From positions 1 to 64,000 of the forward strand of contig JANSXH010000002.1 of assembly GCA_024743055.1 (NCBI GenBank): 64,000 nt of DNA. The letters are read 5' to 3'. The position numbers were made by a program, and so were the translations under genes. This DNA comes from Pseudomonadota bacterium. GTDB lineage: Bacteria; Pseudomonadota; Alphaproteobacteria; Sneathiellales; Sneathiellaceae. Shown here in pieces: positions 8,631-16,779 of the stretch. The notes under the pieces are model-generated. The model had not been told where the DNA came from, made no database searches, and worked only from the letters and a program-made list of their open reading frames with translations. How positions within the stretch are numbered: the first letter of the stretch is position 1; the number at the start of each line of letters is the position of its first letter.

Positions 8631-10081
8631 ATACTTTTTCTATGACTTCCAGCAGTTTTGCCGCTCGCCACAATCTCATCGATGAGGAAAAATCCCGTGT
8701 GATCGCGGAAGTGCTAGCTCGTCTGGAAAAAGAAAAAATCGAAACTGTCCGGGTGAGTTTTGTCGATCAGCACGGCATTATGCGCGGAAAAACACTTACA
8801 TCCAAAGGCTTAGCCGCCGCGTTTGAAGCGGGCGTAAGCATGACTTCCACATTGCTGTTGAAAGACACCTCACACAATACCGTCTTTCCGATTTGGCAAG
8901 AGAGTGATGAGCTTTCAGGTCATATGATGGGAGCGGCAGATTTTTTGATGCTGCCGGATCCGTCTACCTTTCGGGTTCTACCTTGGGCAACGCATTCTGC
9001 CTGGATCCTATCGGACCTATATTTTACCGATGGCGATCCCGTTCCGTATGACACGCGTCGGATTGCAAAGGATGCTATTAGGGCTTTGGAAGAAAAAGGC
9101 TACAGCTTCACAACTGGCCTTGAAGTTGAATTCTATGTTCTTGAAATAGTTGAAGATAATCTGGATCACAATTCCAGTGGACGACCGGAAGAGCCACCCG
9201 AGACGCGGCTGCTCAGCCATGGCTATCAGTATCTCACCGAACAGAGATATGACCAATTGGAACCAGTGATGGATCTGATCCGCCGTAACGCGGAGAAACT
9301 CGGCCTTCCAGTCCGAAGCACTGAAGCAGAATTCGGTCCTAGCCAGTTTGAATTCACGTTTGAATCAGGTCAAGGAATTGTCAATGCAGACGCCATGATC
9401 CTGTTCCGCACGATGGTGAAAGAGGTTTGCGCACGGGAAGGACTGCATGCCACCTTCATGTGCCGCCCAAAATTCAAGAATGCCATGGCTAATGGCTGGC
9501 ACCTTCACCAATCTCTCGCTCACCTAAAATCAGGCAAGAATGTCTTCACGCCGGATGAGGCTCATCCCCTGTCAACAGTCGGTCAACAATGGCTCGCAGG
9601 TTTACTTACCCATGCGAAGGAGAGTTGTCTGCTTTCCACACCAACATTGAATGGCTACAAACGCTTCCAGCCATTTTCTTTGGCACCAGATCGGATCCAG
9701 TGGGGCCTGGATAATCGTGGTGCCATGCTCCGAGTGATCAGTTCTGGCTTTGATGGGTCCAGCCGTATTGAAAATCGGGTCGGAGAGCCTGCTGCCAATC
9801 CCTACCTCTATTTTGCCAGCCAAATCTATAGTGGTCTTGATGGATTAGAACATGAGCTGAAGGCGCCGGACTCCTCTGAGGCACCTTATGACAATGACGC
9901 AGAGAAGTTACCCTCTAATCTCGGCGATGCCATCATTGCATTCGACTCTAGTGCGTTCTATCGGCGCATTTTGGGAGATGAGTTCGTCGACTATTACAGC
10001 CATATCAAGAAATCAGAGTGGGATCGGTACTTAGCTTCCGTGTCAGACTGGGAGCAGCGGGAGTATTTCTCCCTCTTCTGA
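8627..10081 (+). CDS. Glutamine synthetase family protein (gamma-glutamyl ligase-like)
   Basis: A 484-residue GS-fold enzyme. It shows an N-terminal VSFVDQHGIMRGKTL block, LEVEFYVLE and EAEFGPSQFEF metal-binding glutamates, the NGWHLHQSL histidine loop, and the NGYKRFQPFSLAPDRIQWGL and ENRVGEPAANPYLY blocks. It resembles PuuA/GlnT-type ligases that glutamylate amines more than housekeeping GlnA, and it has no adenylylation-loop tyrosine motif that I can see. The start is the ATG at 8627 that overlaps the Rieske stop; a longer frame into the Rieske gene is open but lacks support. The context suggests activation of an amine or aromatic amine as a gamma-glutamyl amide (inference). Confidence 0.82.
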   Translation: MNTFSMTSSSFAARHNLIDEEKSRVIAEVLARLEKEKIETVRVSFVDQHGIMRGKTLTSKGLAAAFEAGVSMTSTLLLKDTSHNTVFPIWQESDELSGHMMGAADFLMLPDPSTFRVLPWATHSAWILSDLYFTDGDPVPYDTRRIAKDAIRALEEKGYSFTTGLEVEFYVLEIVEDNLDHNSSGRPEEPPETRLLSHGYQYLTEQRYDQLEPVMDLIRRNAEKLGLPVRSTEAEFGPSQFEFTFESGQGIVNADAMILFRTMVKEVCAREGLHATFMCRPKFKNAMANGWHLHQSLAHLKSGKNVFTPDEAHPLSTVGQQWLAGLLTHAKESCLLSTPTLNGYKRFQPFSLAPDRIQWGLDNRGAMLRVISSGFDGSSRIENRVGEPAANPYLYFASQIYSGLDGLEHELKAPDSSEAPYDNDAEKLPSNLGDAIIAFDSSAFYRRILGDEFVDYYSHIKKSEWDRYLASVSDWEQREYFSLF

Positions 10082-10114
10082 AATACTAATAAAAACAATA
10101 AGATATACGGGAGA

Positions 10115-10861
10115 ATGATTGTGGTAGGTGAAACTGTTTCCTATGAAAGCCGGGAGGGGGTAGCGATCATTACTCTTAACCGCCCGGAAAAAATGAATGT
10201 CCTGACCCATGAATTGGTGGATGAATTGCGGGCGGCATGGCATCAGTTTAATGCCTCAAACGACCGGGTGGCCATTCTCACAGGAGCCGGCGAAAAAGCT
10301 TTCTCCGCCGGGGCTGATTTAAGCGACCCTCCAGACCTTTGGAAATTTACACCGGGAATTGGTGTCGATGTAGACAAGCCAATTATTGCCGCCGTAAATG
10401 GTGTTTGTGTTGGCGGTGCGGCAGTCCTCGTTCAGTTTTGCGATTTATGCATCATGGCGGAGAACGCCAAATTCACCTACCCGGAAGCCAAGGTAGGCTT
10501 GTCAGGTGGGCTGATCACATCACTTGCTGCCCGTATCCCTCATAAAGTCGCGATGGAGTTTATCTATGGCCTCCGGGATCTGGACGCACAGCGGGCCTAT
10601 GAAGTTGGCCTGGTCAACAAGGTCGTGCCGCAGGAGGACGTGATGTCGGCTGCTATGGACTATGCGATTGAACTTCGGGACTCGGCCCCCATGGTGTTGT
10701 CCATGGTCAAACGCTTTGTCGGCGATGTCCTTGCCAAGGGTCCGTCAGAGAAAGCCGGGATTTCCTTACGTGATACTCGGGCAGTTCTGGAAAGCGGAGA
10801 CTTCAAGGAAGGCGCCGCCAGCTTCAAGGAAAAACGCAAACCTACTTTTACCGGAGACTAG
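10115..10861 (+). CDS. Enoyl-CoA hydratase/isomerase family protein (crotonase 2)
   Basis: A 248-residue crotonase with GAGEKAFSAGADLSD (oxyanion loop) and AAVNGVCVGGAAVLVQFCD, followed by TYPEAKVGLSGGLITSLAAR, where the catalytic-type glutamate in PEAKVG is kept, unlike crotonase 1. GGGAGA precedes the ATG. It lies 33 nt behind the GS-like gene on the same strand and converges with the amidohydrolase (8-nt gap). The presence of two divergent crotonases in one block points to a CoA-thioester pathway with more than one hydration, isomerisation or C-C cleavage step. Confidence 0.85.
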   Translation: MIVVGETVSYESREGVAIITLNRPEKMNVLTHELVDELRAAWHQFNASNDRVAILTGAGEKAFSAGADLSDPPDLWKFTPGIGVDVDKPIIAAVNGVCVGGAAVLVQFCDLCIMAENAKFTYPEAKVGLSGGLITSLAARIPHKVAMEFIYGLRDLDAQRAYEVGLVNKVVPQEDVMSAAMDYAIELRDSAPMVLSMVKRFVGDVLAKGPSEKAGISLRDTRAVLESGDFKEGAASFKEKRKPTFTGD

Positions 10862-10869
10862 ATTGTTCC

Positions 10870-12600
10870 TTATTCCGCGGCTTCTTGAAGTGGTGCTGGC
10901 TGACTGCCCCTAACCAAACGCCCCGGACGAGCATCGGTGGGCTCACCATCTCGGCTAATAACTTCACCAGCAACAATAGTTGCGACATAGCCTGATGCCG
11001 TTTGCACCAGACGCCGCCCACCGGCCGGCAAATCATAAGCAATTCCAGGCTTGTAAAGTGTAAGGTTGTCATAATCAATGACATTGATATCGGCCCGATA
11101 ACCGACTTTCAGTACACCTCGATCATAAAGCCCCACAGCCTCAGCCGTATCCTTTGATTGACGTTTGACAATCCATTCAAGGGGGAATTTCGGCCCGCGG
11201 GTGCGATCCCGGGTCCAGTGAGTGATCATGGTGGTCGGAAAAGAGCCATCGCAAATCATGCCCACATGGGCACCACCATCTCCAAGTCCCGGCAACGTTC
11301 CCGGATGTTTCAGCATTTCGTAGGACGGATCAAGATTGAGATCCGCATAATTCAGGAAGGGCAAATACAGCATTCGCCGTCCCTCATCCTCAAGCATAAT
11401 ATCAAGAGCGAGCTCATAAGGGCTGATCCCACGCTCTTCTGCCATGACTGCCAGGGTCTTGTCAGCAGCCGGTTCGTAATCCGGAACATCCTCAAGAACA
11501 AACATCTTACCAAAATTCCGCAACATATTGGTTACGAAAGGGTTTTTTGATTCAGGTACGGTGGCCAAAAGACGCTCCCTAAATGCAGGGTCGCGTAGTT
11601 TTTGCACCCGATCTTCGAACGGCTCGTCTGCAATTTCCTTATAGACAGAGTGGCCCGAAAACGGATTGAGGGTGAGTTCGAGTCCAAGAAGCACACCAAC
11701 TGGGCGGCCACAGACTTGGGCCCGCATGGTTAGTCCCTGCTCCGCCGCTGTATCAATGGCTCGCAGCATGGCGCGCCAGCCGTTGGGCGCCACATCTGAC
11801 TGAGCCAGAGACACGGACAATGGTCGCCCGGATTCTTCGACAATTCGGCGAAGCATGACGGTTTCTTTTTTTGGATCGTCAAAATCCGACACAAACTGCA
11901 ACACTCCCTGACCTGCCTCCTTCAAAGCAGCGGCAATCCCAGACAATTCCGCCTCACTGGCCGTCAGGGTTGGTGTGGGCTGTCCATCTGACGTCCGATG
12001 GTTGAGAGTACGAGAGGTGGAAAAACCGAGGGCGCCCGCCTCAATCGCTTCCTTCGCCAGGTCAGCCATCTTGGCGATATCCTCTTCAGTCGCATCTTCT
12101 CGGTTTGCACCTCGCTCTCCCATCACATAAACGCGGAGGGCTGCGTGGGGTAATTGTGCTGCAAAATCAATATCATACTGCCGTTTTTCCAAACTATCGA
12201 GATAATCTGGAAAACTCTCCCAGTTCCAGGGCAAGCCTGTAGCAAGGACAGGGAACGGAATATCCTCAACTCCCTCCATCAGGCGAATGAGGCGGTCGTG
12301 ATCATCCGGTCGGCAAGGAGCAAAGCCAACCCCGCAATTCCCCATGACCACTGTTGTCACGCCATGCTGGGAGGAAGGTGTCAAACGGTTATCCCAGGTC
12401 ACCTGACCATCATAATGGGTATGAATATCAACAAATCCAGGGGTTACTATCAGGCCGCTAGCATCAATTTCTTCTTGTCCGGACGTCGAAATTTCTCCGA
12501 TCTCACTGATCAGGCCGTTATCAACGGCGATATCAGCAAAAAACGGTTCCTCTCCTGATCCGTCGACGACCTTCCCTCCACGAATGACCAGATCATGCAT
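10870..12600 (-). CDS. Amidohydrolase family protein (N-acyl-D-amino-acid deacylase-like)
   Basis: A 576-residue metal-dependent amidohydrolase: IRGGKVVDGSGEEPFFADI at the N-terminus, metal ligands in GFVDIHTHYDGQ (about 55-66), a conserved MGNCGVGFAPCRP block, LGDGGAHVGMICD late in the barrel and ADINVIDYDNL at the C-terminal sandwich. This is the D-aminoacylase/N-acyl-D-glutamate deacylase pattern, at the longer end for the family. It converges with crotonase 2. Hydrolysis of an N-acyl or gamma-glutamyl amide produced by the neighbouring block is an attractive but unproven role. Confidence 0.83.
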   Translation of the reverse strand: MHDLVIRGGKVVDGSGEEPFFADIAVDNGLISEIGEISTSGQEEIDASGLIVTPGFVDIHTHYDGQVTWDNRLTPSSQHGVTTVVMGNCGVGFAPCRPDDHDRLIRLMEGVEDIPFPVLATGLPWNWESFPDYLDSLEKRQYDIDFAAQLPHAALRVYVMGERGANREDATEEDIAKMADLAKEAIEAGALGFSTSRTLNHRTSDGQPTPTLTASEAELSGIAAALKEAGQGVLQFVSDFDDPKKETVMLRRIVEESGRPLSVSLAQSDVAPNGWRAMLRAIDTAAEQGLTMRAQVCGRPVGVLLGLELTLNPFSGHSVYKEIADEPFEDRVQKLRDPAFRERLLATVPESKNPFVTNMLRNFGKMFVLEDVPDYEPAADKTLAVMAEERGISPYELALDIMLEDEGRRMLYLPFLNYADLNLDPSYEMLKHPGTLPGLGDGGAHVGMICDGSFPTTMITHWTRDRTRGPKFPLEWIVKRQSKDTAEAVGLYDRGVLKVGYRADINVIDYDNLTLYKPGIAYDLPAGGRRLVQTASGYVATIVAGEVISRDGEPTDARPGRLVRGSQPAPLQEAAE

Positions 12601-12666
12601 GCTCCCAGCTCCATTTTTGTTTTTTAGAAATTTAGCATCTACATCTCTTTAAGTCGAGATAGTCCC

Positions 12667-13539
12667 TTAAGCTTTGAAGGCAAGCCTGGTAGTGGACGCG
12701 AGCCATACACCTACCAGACATACGGCAAAACCGATGATGATATGCATTGTTATTGGTTGTCCGAACATAAGAAGTCCCCAAACCGCTGTTACTGCCGGGG
12801 TGAAATACATCAAGCTGGCCACTCGTGTTGCTGTCGTGCGATGCAAGCAGAGCCAGTAAAATCCATAACCACCAATAGTGGAGAGCAAAATAAACCAGAC
12901 AATCGCGAGGATGAAAGAGCTATCAATGACTGGCAAAATCGAGCCGTCGTAGAGAGCGAGAGGTAAAAATAGCAGAGCCGAGATCCCGCTTTGCAAGCCT
13001 AGGGTTGGTACGATGGGTAAAGAACTGTCCTGATATTTGGTCATCAAGGACGCGGCGACGATGGAAAGCATGCCGAGGAACGAAAAAGCATAGGCCAAGA
13101 GAGAGGCAGCGCCAAGGGCCCCGCTCACCGCGTAGGCGACACCTAGAAGGCCAACAACCAGCCCGAGCCATTGCAACAGACGCACTTTTTCCTTCAGGAA
13201 ATAACCGGCGAGCGCGGCAGTGACCAAAGGTTGCAGCGCAGTGATCAGGGCCGCTGTCCCCAACGGAACACCGAGATCAATGGCTTTTACGCCAAAACCA
13301 AGGCTGGCAAACATCGCAAGCGCCCCGATGACGAGCTGCAAAACAAGATCGCGTTTTGGCAGAGCAATGCAGATTTTATAGGTAAAAGGAACCAGAACAA
13401 CCGCTGTCAGCAAGAACCTCCAGAACAGGACTAGAAAGACAGATGGCGTTGAAGAGGCAAGCTGTGCCCCGATAAAACCAGAACTCCAGCAGATGATCAG
13501 ACCCGTTTCCAGCATCAGCAATGAGCCAGACATCTTCAT
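12667..13539 (-). CDS. EamA/DMT family transporter
   Basis: A drug/metabolite transporter superfamily permease with about ten predicted membrane segments in two EamA halves; examples are LVLFWRFLLTAVVLVPF in the first half and VASLMYFTPAVTAVWGLLMF in the second, the latter typical of EamA repeat ends. ATG at 13539 is used; upstream in-frame TTG (13566) and GTG (13557) starts would overlap the lysE-like stop. No start has a strong ribosome site, so the first residues are uncertain. It probably forms an operon with the LysE-type exporter, suggesting export of amino acids or metabolites. Confidence 0.82.
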   Translation of the reverse strand: MKMSGSLLMLETGLIICWSSGFIGAQLASSTPSVFLVLFWRFLLTAVVLVPFTYKICIALPKRDLVLQLVIGALAMFASLGFGVKAIDLGVPLGTAALITALQPLVTAALAGYFLKEKVRLLQWLGLVVGLLGVAYAVSGALGAASLLAYAFSFLGMLSIVAASLMTKYQDSSLPIVPTLGLQSGISALLFLPLALYDGSILPVIDSSFILAIVWFILLSTIGGYGFYWLCLHRTTATRVASLMYFTPAVTAVWGLLMFGQPITMHIIIGFAVCLVGVWLASTTRLAFKA

Positions 13540-13558
13540 CGGTATTTTTGGAGGCACC

Positions 13559-14185
13559 TCAGTCAAGATCTGTGGTCAGTATCTTAAAACCGGCAGCCCC
13601 GAATACCAGTGCGAAGATCGCCTCAAACCATCGGCGCAACCGTGCATAGCCTGCCATCATTGGTTCACTCGAAAATAACAGTGCATAGCCGTGAAAGACC
13701 AAAAAGCTTTGGATACCGACTACCGCGATGACGAGAGCCAGATCCTGAAATGACGCATTGGCAGGCATTCCGATAGCAAAGAGCGATCCGAAAAAGAAAA
13801 TTGCCTTGGGATTGGTAATATGTAACGCCAGTCCCTTGCCATATGCCGCGGGTAAGCTTGTGGCGATGGAACCTGTCAGCGGTAATCCGCCAGGTTTTAG
13901 CGCCGACCTTGCAGATTTGAATGCCAGAAATAGGAGGTATCCTGCCCCTACATAGCGAGCGACTTCAAATGCCCAGGCATTCGCCAGCATCAAGGTGCCC
14001 AGACCAAGAGCCGCAGAGACAGACCATATTAGAGACCCGGTGGTCACCCCGGAAGCAATAGCGAGGCCGGAAAGACGCCCAGAATTCATCGACGTACCAG
14101 CAATGGCCAGGGTCGCCGGACCAGGACTGGCCGTGGTGACAAAAGCGGCAACAAGGATCAGGAATAAATTAACCTCGGTAATCAT
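13559..14185 (-). CDS. LysE/RhtB family translocator
   Basis: A 208-residue six-helix membrane protein of the LysE superfamily: LFLILVAAFVTTASPGPA at residues 7-24 includes the conserved SPGP, followed by GRLSGLAIASGVTTGSL and a GAGYLLFLAFKSAR segment, with TNPKAIFFFGSLF in the middle. The family exports amino acids. It stands upstream of the EamA gene on the same strand. Together with the cupin transcribed in the opposite direction it forms a divergent pair separated by about 114 nt. Confidence 0.85.
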   Translation of the reverse strand: MITEVNLFLILVAAFVTTASPGPATLAIAGTSMNSGRLSGLAIASGVTTGSLIWSVSAALGLGTLMLANAWAFEVARYVGAGYLLFLAFKSARSALKPGGLPLTGSIATSLPAAYGKGLALHITNPKAIFFFGSLFAIGMPANASFQDLALVIAVVGIQSFLVFHGYALLFSSEPMMAGYARLRRWFEAIFALVFGAAGFKILTTDLD

Positions 14186-14299
14186 GGTGACATCCGGAAA
14201 ATAGGCGTTAAACTGATAGGAATAGACCTTCTCGCGAGCGCGCTGTCGCGCAACCTAATCCCATATTCCAGCCTTACACCTGTAACAAAGAGGCGTCAA

Positions 14300-14665
14300 A
14301 TGACATATGAAGCAATAAATCTCAAACAGAAGCTTAACCTGTTCGACGAGACATGGACACCAAAGGTGATTGCCGAAATGAATGATTACCAATTCAAGAT
14401 CGTCAAGATAGAAGGGGACTTTGTCTGGCACGACCATCCAGAAACTGACGAGACCTTCTTTGTTATAGAAGGCCAGGTGCGGATAGACTTCCGAGATGGT
14501 CATGTGGAGCTAAACGAGGGCGATATCTATGTGGTTCCCAAGGGTGTCGAACATAAGCCATATGCTGAAAAAATGGCCAAGTTGATGCTAATCGAACCCC
14601 GAAACGTCCTTAATACTGGTCATGAAGGCGGGGAACGGACAGCAGTAAATGACGTTTGGATATAG
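14300..14665 (+). CDS. Cupin domain protein
   Basis: A single-domain cupin of 121 residues. Motif 1 appears as VWHDHPETDETFFVIEG (metal ligands His-x-His, then Glu), and motif 2 as EGDIYVVPKGVEHKPYAE (final His). All four usual metal ligands are therefore present. A purine-rich AAAGAGGCG precedes the ATG. It is followed at 21 nt by a VOC-family gene and is likely cotranscribed with it. Function is unknown; such small cupins are often isomerases, dioxygenases or ligand sensors. Confidence 0.82.
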   Translation: MTYEAINLKQKLNLFDETWTPKVIAEMNDYQFKIVKIEGDFVWHDHPETDETFFVIEGQVRIDFRDGHVELNEGDIYVVPKGVEHKPYAEKMAKLMLIEPRNVLNTGHEGGERTAVNDVWI

Positions 14666-14686
14666 CCGTTAAAGGACATAAAGAAA

Positions 14687-15085
14687 ATGCAACAAGCCAT
14701 TGGTCTAACTTCACTTGTTGTTCGAGACTATGATGAAGCCATCGACTTTTACACCAAGAAGCTCGACTTCAATCTTGTGCAGGATATCTATATCCCGGAG
14801 CAGGACAAACGATGGGTGACCGTCACCCCACCCGGCTCAGCTGAAGCCCGCCTTCTGCTGGCCCGAGCGGTTGGGGAGGAACAGGAATCGCGGATCGGCA
14901 ACCAGACAGGCGGCCGGGTCTTCCTGTTTCTTTACACTGATGATTTCTGGCGGGACTTTCGTACCTATTCAGATCGCGGTATAAAATTCGTCCGTGAGCC
15001 CAAGGAAGAAAGCTATGGGACAGTCGCCGTATTCGAGGATCTCTATGGCAACCTTTGGGACCTTGTAGAAGCGAGCGAGGCTTGA
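14687..15085 (+). CDS. VOC family protein (glyoxalase/bleomycin resistance/dioxygenase)
   Basis: A 132-residue VOC protein: IGLTSLVVRDYDEAIDFYTK at the N-terminus, VTVTPPGSAEARLLLAR in the middle and VAVFEDLYGNLWDLVE at the C-terminus, where the Glu typical of VOC metal sites is kept. Paired beta-alpha-beta-beta-beta modules can be followed across the whole length. AAAGGACATAAAGAAA precedes the ATG, and the cupin gene lies just upstream. Substrate unknown. Confidence 0.82.
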   Translation: MQQAIGLTSLVVRDYDEAIDFYTKKLDFNLVQDIYIPEQDKRWVTVTPPGSAEARLLLARAVGEEQESRIGNQTGGRVFLFLYTDDFWRDFRTYSDRGIKFVREPKEESYGTVAVFEDLYGNLWDLVEASEA

Positions 15086-15171
15086 TCAAAGTCAAGGAAC
15101 GGACAATTCCAATTTATTATCCTTAAGATCAAAGTCCTATTGTGTGATGGGAAACTAGCTTGGAGGAAACG

Positions 15172-15270
15172 ATGGGTGAATTAGCTTCCCTTGGAATTTT
15201 TTTTGGTGGATTGGGTTTCTTCTTCGCAGGCGCTGCAGCTATCTGGTGGGTCTCTCTGCAACGCCACTAG
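15172..15270 (+). CDS. Small membrane protein, 32 residues
   Basis: A short frame with an excellent ribosome-binding site (TGGAGGAAACG directly before ATG 15172) ends at TAG 15268-15270. The product begins MGELASLGIFFGGLGFF and continues through an alanine-rich stretch to IWWVSLQRH: one hydrophobic helix followed by a Trp-Trp interface and a basic tail. This suggests a single-span inner-membrane microprotein with N-out/C-in topology. It stands alone between the VOC and GNAT genes. I know no function; the strong translation signal and membrane-like composition are the only support. Confidence 0.55.
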   Translation: MGELASLGIFFGGLGFFFAGAAAIWWVSLQRH

Positions 15271-15299
15271 CGGCTTCAATTGATACGGAAAGCTCTCCC

Positions 15300-15833
15300 T
15301 TATTCCACCCAATATTCTTCTTTATTGAGGGTATCGGCACATGTAACTGATCCTCTGACAGATCCGAGGATACCGTCCTTCATTTCCCGAACCATCCAAG
15401 CGTCCGCGTGTTCAGGCGGAATTGGAAACGGCGCCTTTAAGCCCTGCTCACAAGCGGGGCGGAATCCAAACCGAGTATAATAACCTGGGTGCCCAAGAAC
15501 AAAAACCAAGTCTGTATTTTGATCTGTTAAATGCCGCAGTCCATGCCGGATCAACTCACCGCCAACACCCTTACCTTGAGCATCTGGAATAATGGCCAGT
15601 GGTGCAAGGATGGACGCCGCAATGCCCTCTTCCTCCGTAATGCCAGCTCGAGTGAAAAGGATATGCCCCTGAGGCTTATCCTGTAGAATTGCCAATAGAG
15701 AGATTTGTGGTGCTGCACTAGGATCAGCCAACAAGTCCAAGGTCAAACGCGCTTCATCAGCCTGCCCGAAAGCGCTTTCCTGAACTTTTCGGATAGCGTC
15801 CAAATCTAACTCTGTCGTCTGCCGAATGATCAT
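15300..15833 (-). CDS. GNAT family N-acetyltransferase (YhbS-like)
   Basis: A 177-residue acetyltransferase: IIRQTTELDLDAIRKVQESA at the N-terminus, LAPLAIIPDAQGKGVGGELI carrying the acetyl-CoA loop (Q/R-x-x-G-x-G/A as QGKGVG, about residues 92-110), LVFVLGHPGYYTRFGF and a C-terminal variable region. This is the pattern of the YhbS-type predicted N-acetyltransferases. GAAGGGGGTGAAAGC before the ATG is a strong ribosome site. No operon partner: the next gene on the strand (PhyH) has its own promoter region. Substrate unknown. Confidence 0.85.
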   Translation of the reverse strand: MIIRQTTELDLDAIRKVQESAFGQADEARLTLDLLADPSAAPQISLLAILQDKPQGHILFTRAGITEEEGIAASILAPLAIIPDAQGKGVGGELIRHGLRHLTDQNTDLVFVLGHPGYYTRFGFRPACEQGLKAPFPIPPEHADAWMVREMKDGILGSVRGSVTCADTLNKEEYWVE

Positions 15834-15860
15834 GCTTTCACCCCCTTCGTGCGGTGCCTT

Positions 15861-16661
15861 TTAAATCTGGGAAGAATACACTGTCGGGAACCAATCCTCC
15901 CGCAATCTGTCCCCTGCCTTCATTCCATGACCCGGGTACGGTGGAGATGTCGGACCAGCGCGCTCTATATATCTGGCATCATCACCGACAAGACGTAAAG
16001 AAAATGCTCTGCGCCGGGCTTTCGAATTATTACCCCGGGCGCCATGCAAAATCCCAAAGTTAAATGCCACGGCATCACCTGGTTCCATTGCCCATTCCAC
16101 AATAGGCATATTCTCGATATCTGGATCAGGAACTGGCATGTATTCGTCTTCATTTGGATAAAAATTGCTATTCGTTAGCCACCGAACAGGCAAGACAGAT
16201 TTTTCCCATTTATGGGAGCCGGTTACACAACGCAATGTCGCATCTGAAACCGGATCCAAGGGCAACCAAAAGCTGACGGTTTGCTTGCCTTCGACAAAAT
16301 AATAGGGCCGATCCTGATGCCAAGGTGTGGGTTTTGATGTCCCTGGTTCCTTCACCAATACGTGATCATGGAAAACCTGCGCTGACCGTGATGTCATCAG
16401 CTGGGCCGCTACTTCGCCTACAATTGAATTCCGAACCAGCTGTTCAAACTCAGGTATTCTGTCCCAATTACAATAATCATCAAAAAACCGCCCGGTTTCA
16501 CCTTCTACAAGATTCTCGGAAGCAAAGCGGCCAGGCTCCTTCATATTTGTTTCAATGCCACGCCGAAGATCACTTACATGATCTGCAAACAGTCCCTTGA
16601 TCAGCACAACACCATCACGCTGATAGATATCTATAAGATCCTGGGAGATTTTACCGTTCAT
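15861..16661 (-). CDS. Phytanoyl-CoA dioxygenase (PhyH) family protein
   Basis: A 266-residue Fe(II)/2-oxoglutarate oxygenase. The N-terminus, DLIDIYQRDGVVLIKGLF, is the usual PhyH opening. The iron facial triad is His115 and Asp117 in TPWHQDRPYY, with the distal His in FNFGILHGARGNN. An Arg in the RRRAFSLRLVGDD block probably binds 2-oxoglutarate. The family hydroxylates varied small metabolites, not only phytanoyl-CoA. A 19-nt inverted repeat lies 49 nt upstream of the start and may be an operator. No neighbour fixes the substrate. Confidence 0.85.
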   Translation of the reverse strand: MNGKISQDLIDIYQRDGVVLIKGLFADHVSDLRRGIETNMKEPGRFASENLVEGETGRFFDDYCNWDRIPEFEQLVRNSIVGEVAAQLMTSRSAQVFHDHVLVKEPGTSKPTPWHQDRPYYFVEGKQTVSFWLPLDPVSDATLRCVTGSHKWEKSVLPVRWLTNSNFYPNEDEYMPVPDPDIENMPIVEWAMEPGDAVAFNFGILHGARGNNSKARRRAFSLRLVGDDARYIERAGPTSPPYPGHGMKAGDRLREDWFPTVYSSQI

Positions 16662-16709
16662 GGCGGTATCCTCACTCTAACAGAGGCACATCATCTCAAT
16701 CTTTATCCT

Positions 16710-16728
16710 TAGATACAAATAGTATCTA
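16710..16728. promoter_or_regulatory. Perfect inverted repeat upstream of the PhyH gene (candidate operator)
   Basis: The sequence TAGATAC-AAATA-GTATCTA has perfect 7-nt arms around a 5-nt spacer. It lies 49 nt upstream of the PhyH start, between two convergently or co-directionally read minus-strand genes, in the position expected for an operator or promoter-proximal activator site. No T-tract follows, so a terminator is unlikely. The binding protein is unknown. Confidence 0.4.
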
Positions 16729-16779
16729 TCTTCGGAGATTGACCTTAGGTGCCTACAAATATACATCAACAAATGAAGA

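Noticed and set aside
14232..14260. Hairpin GCGCG-CTGT-CGCGC upstream of the cupin gene
   Set aside because: Only a 5-nt stem, no T-tract and no clear regulatory link; may be chance in GC-rich DNA.
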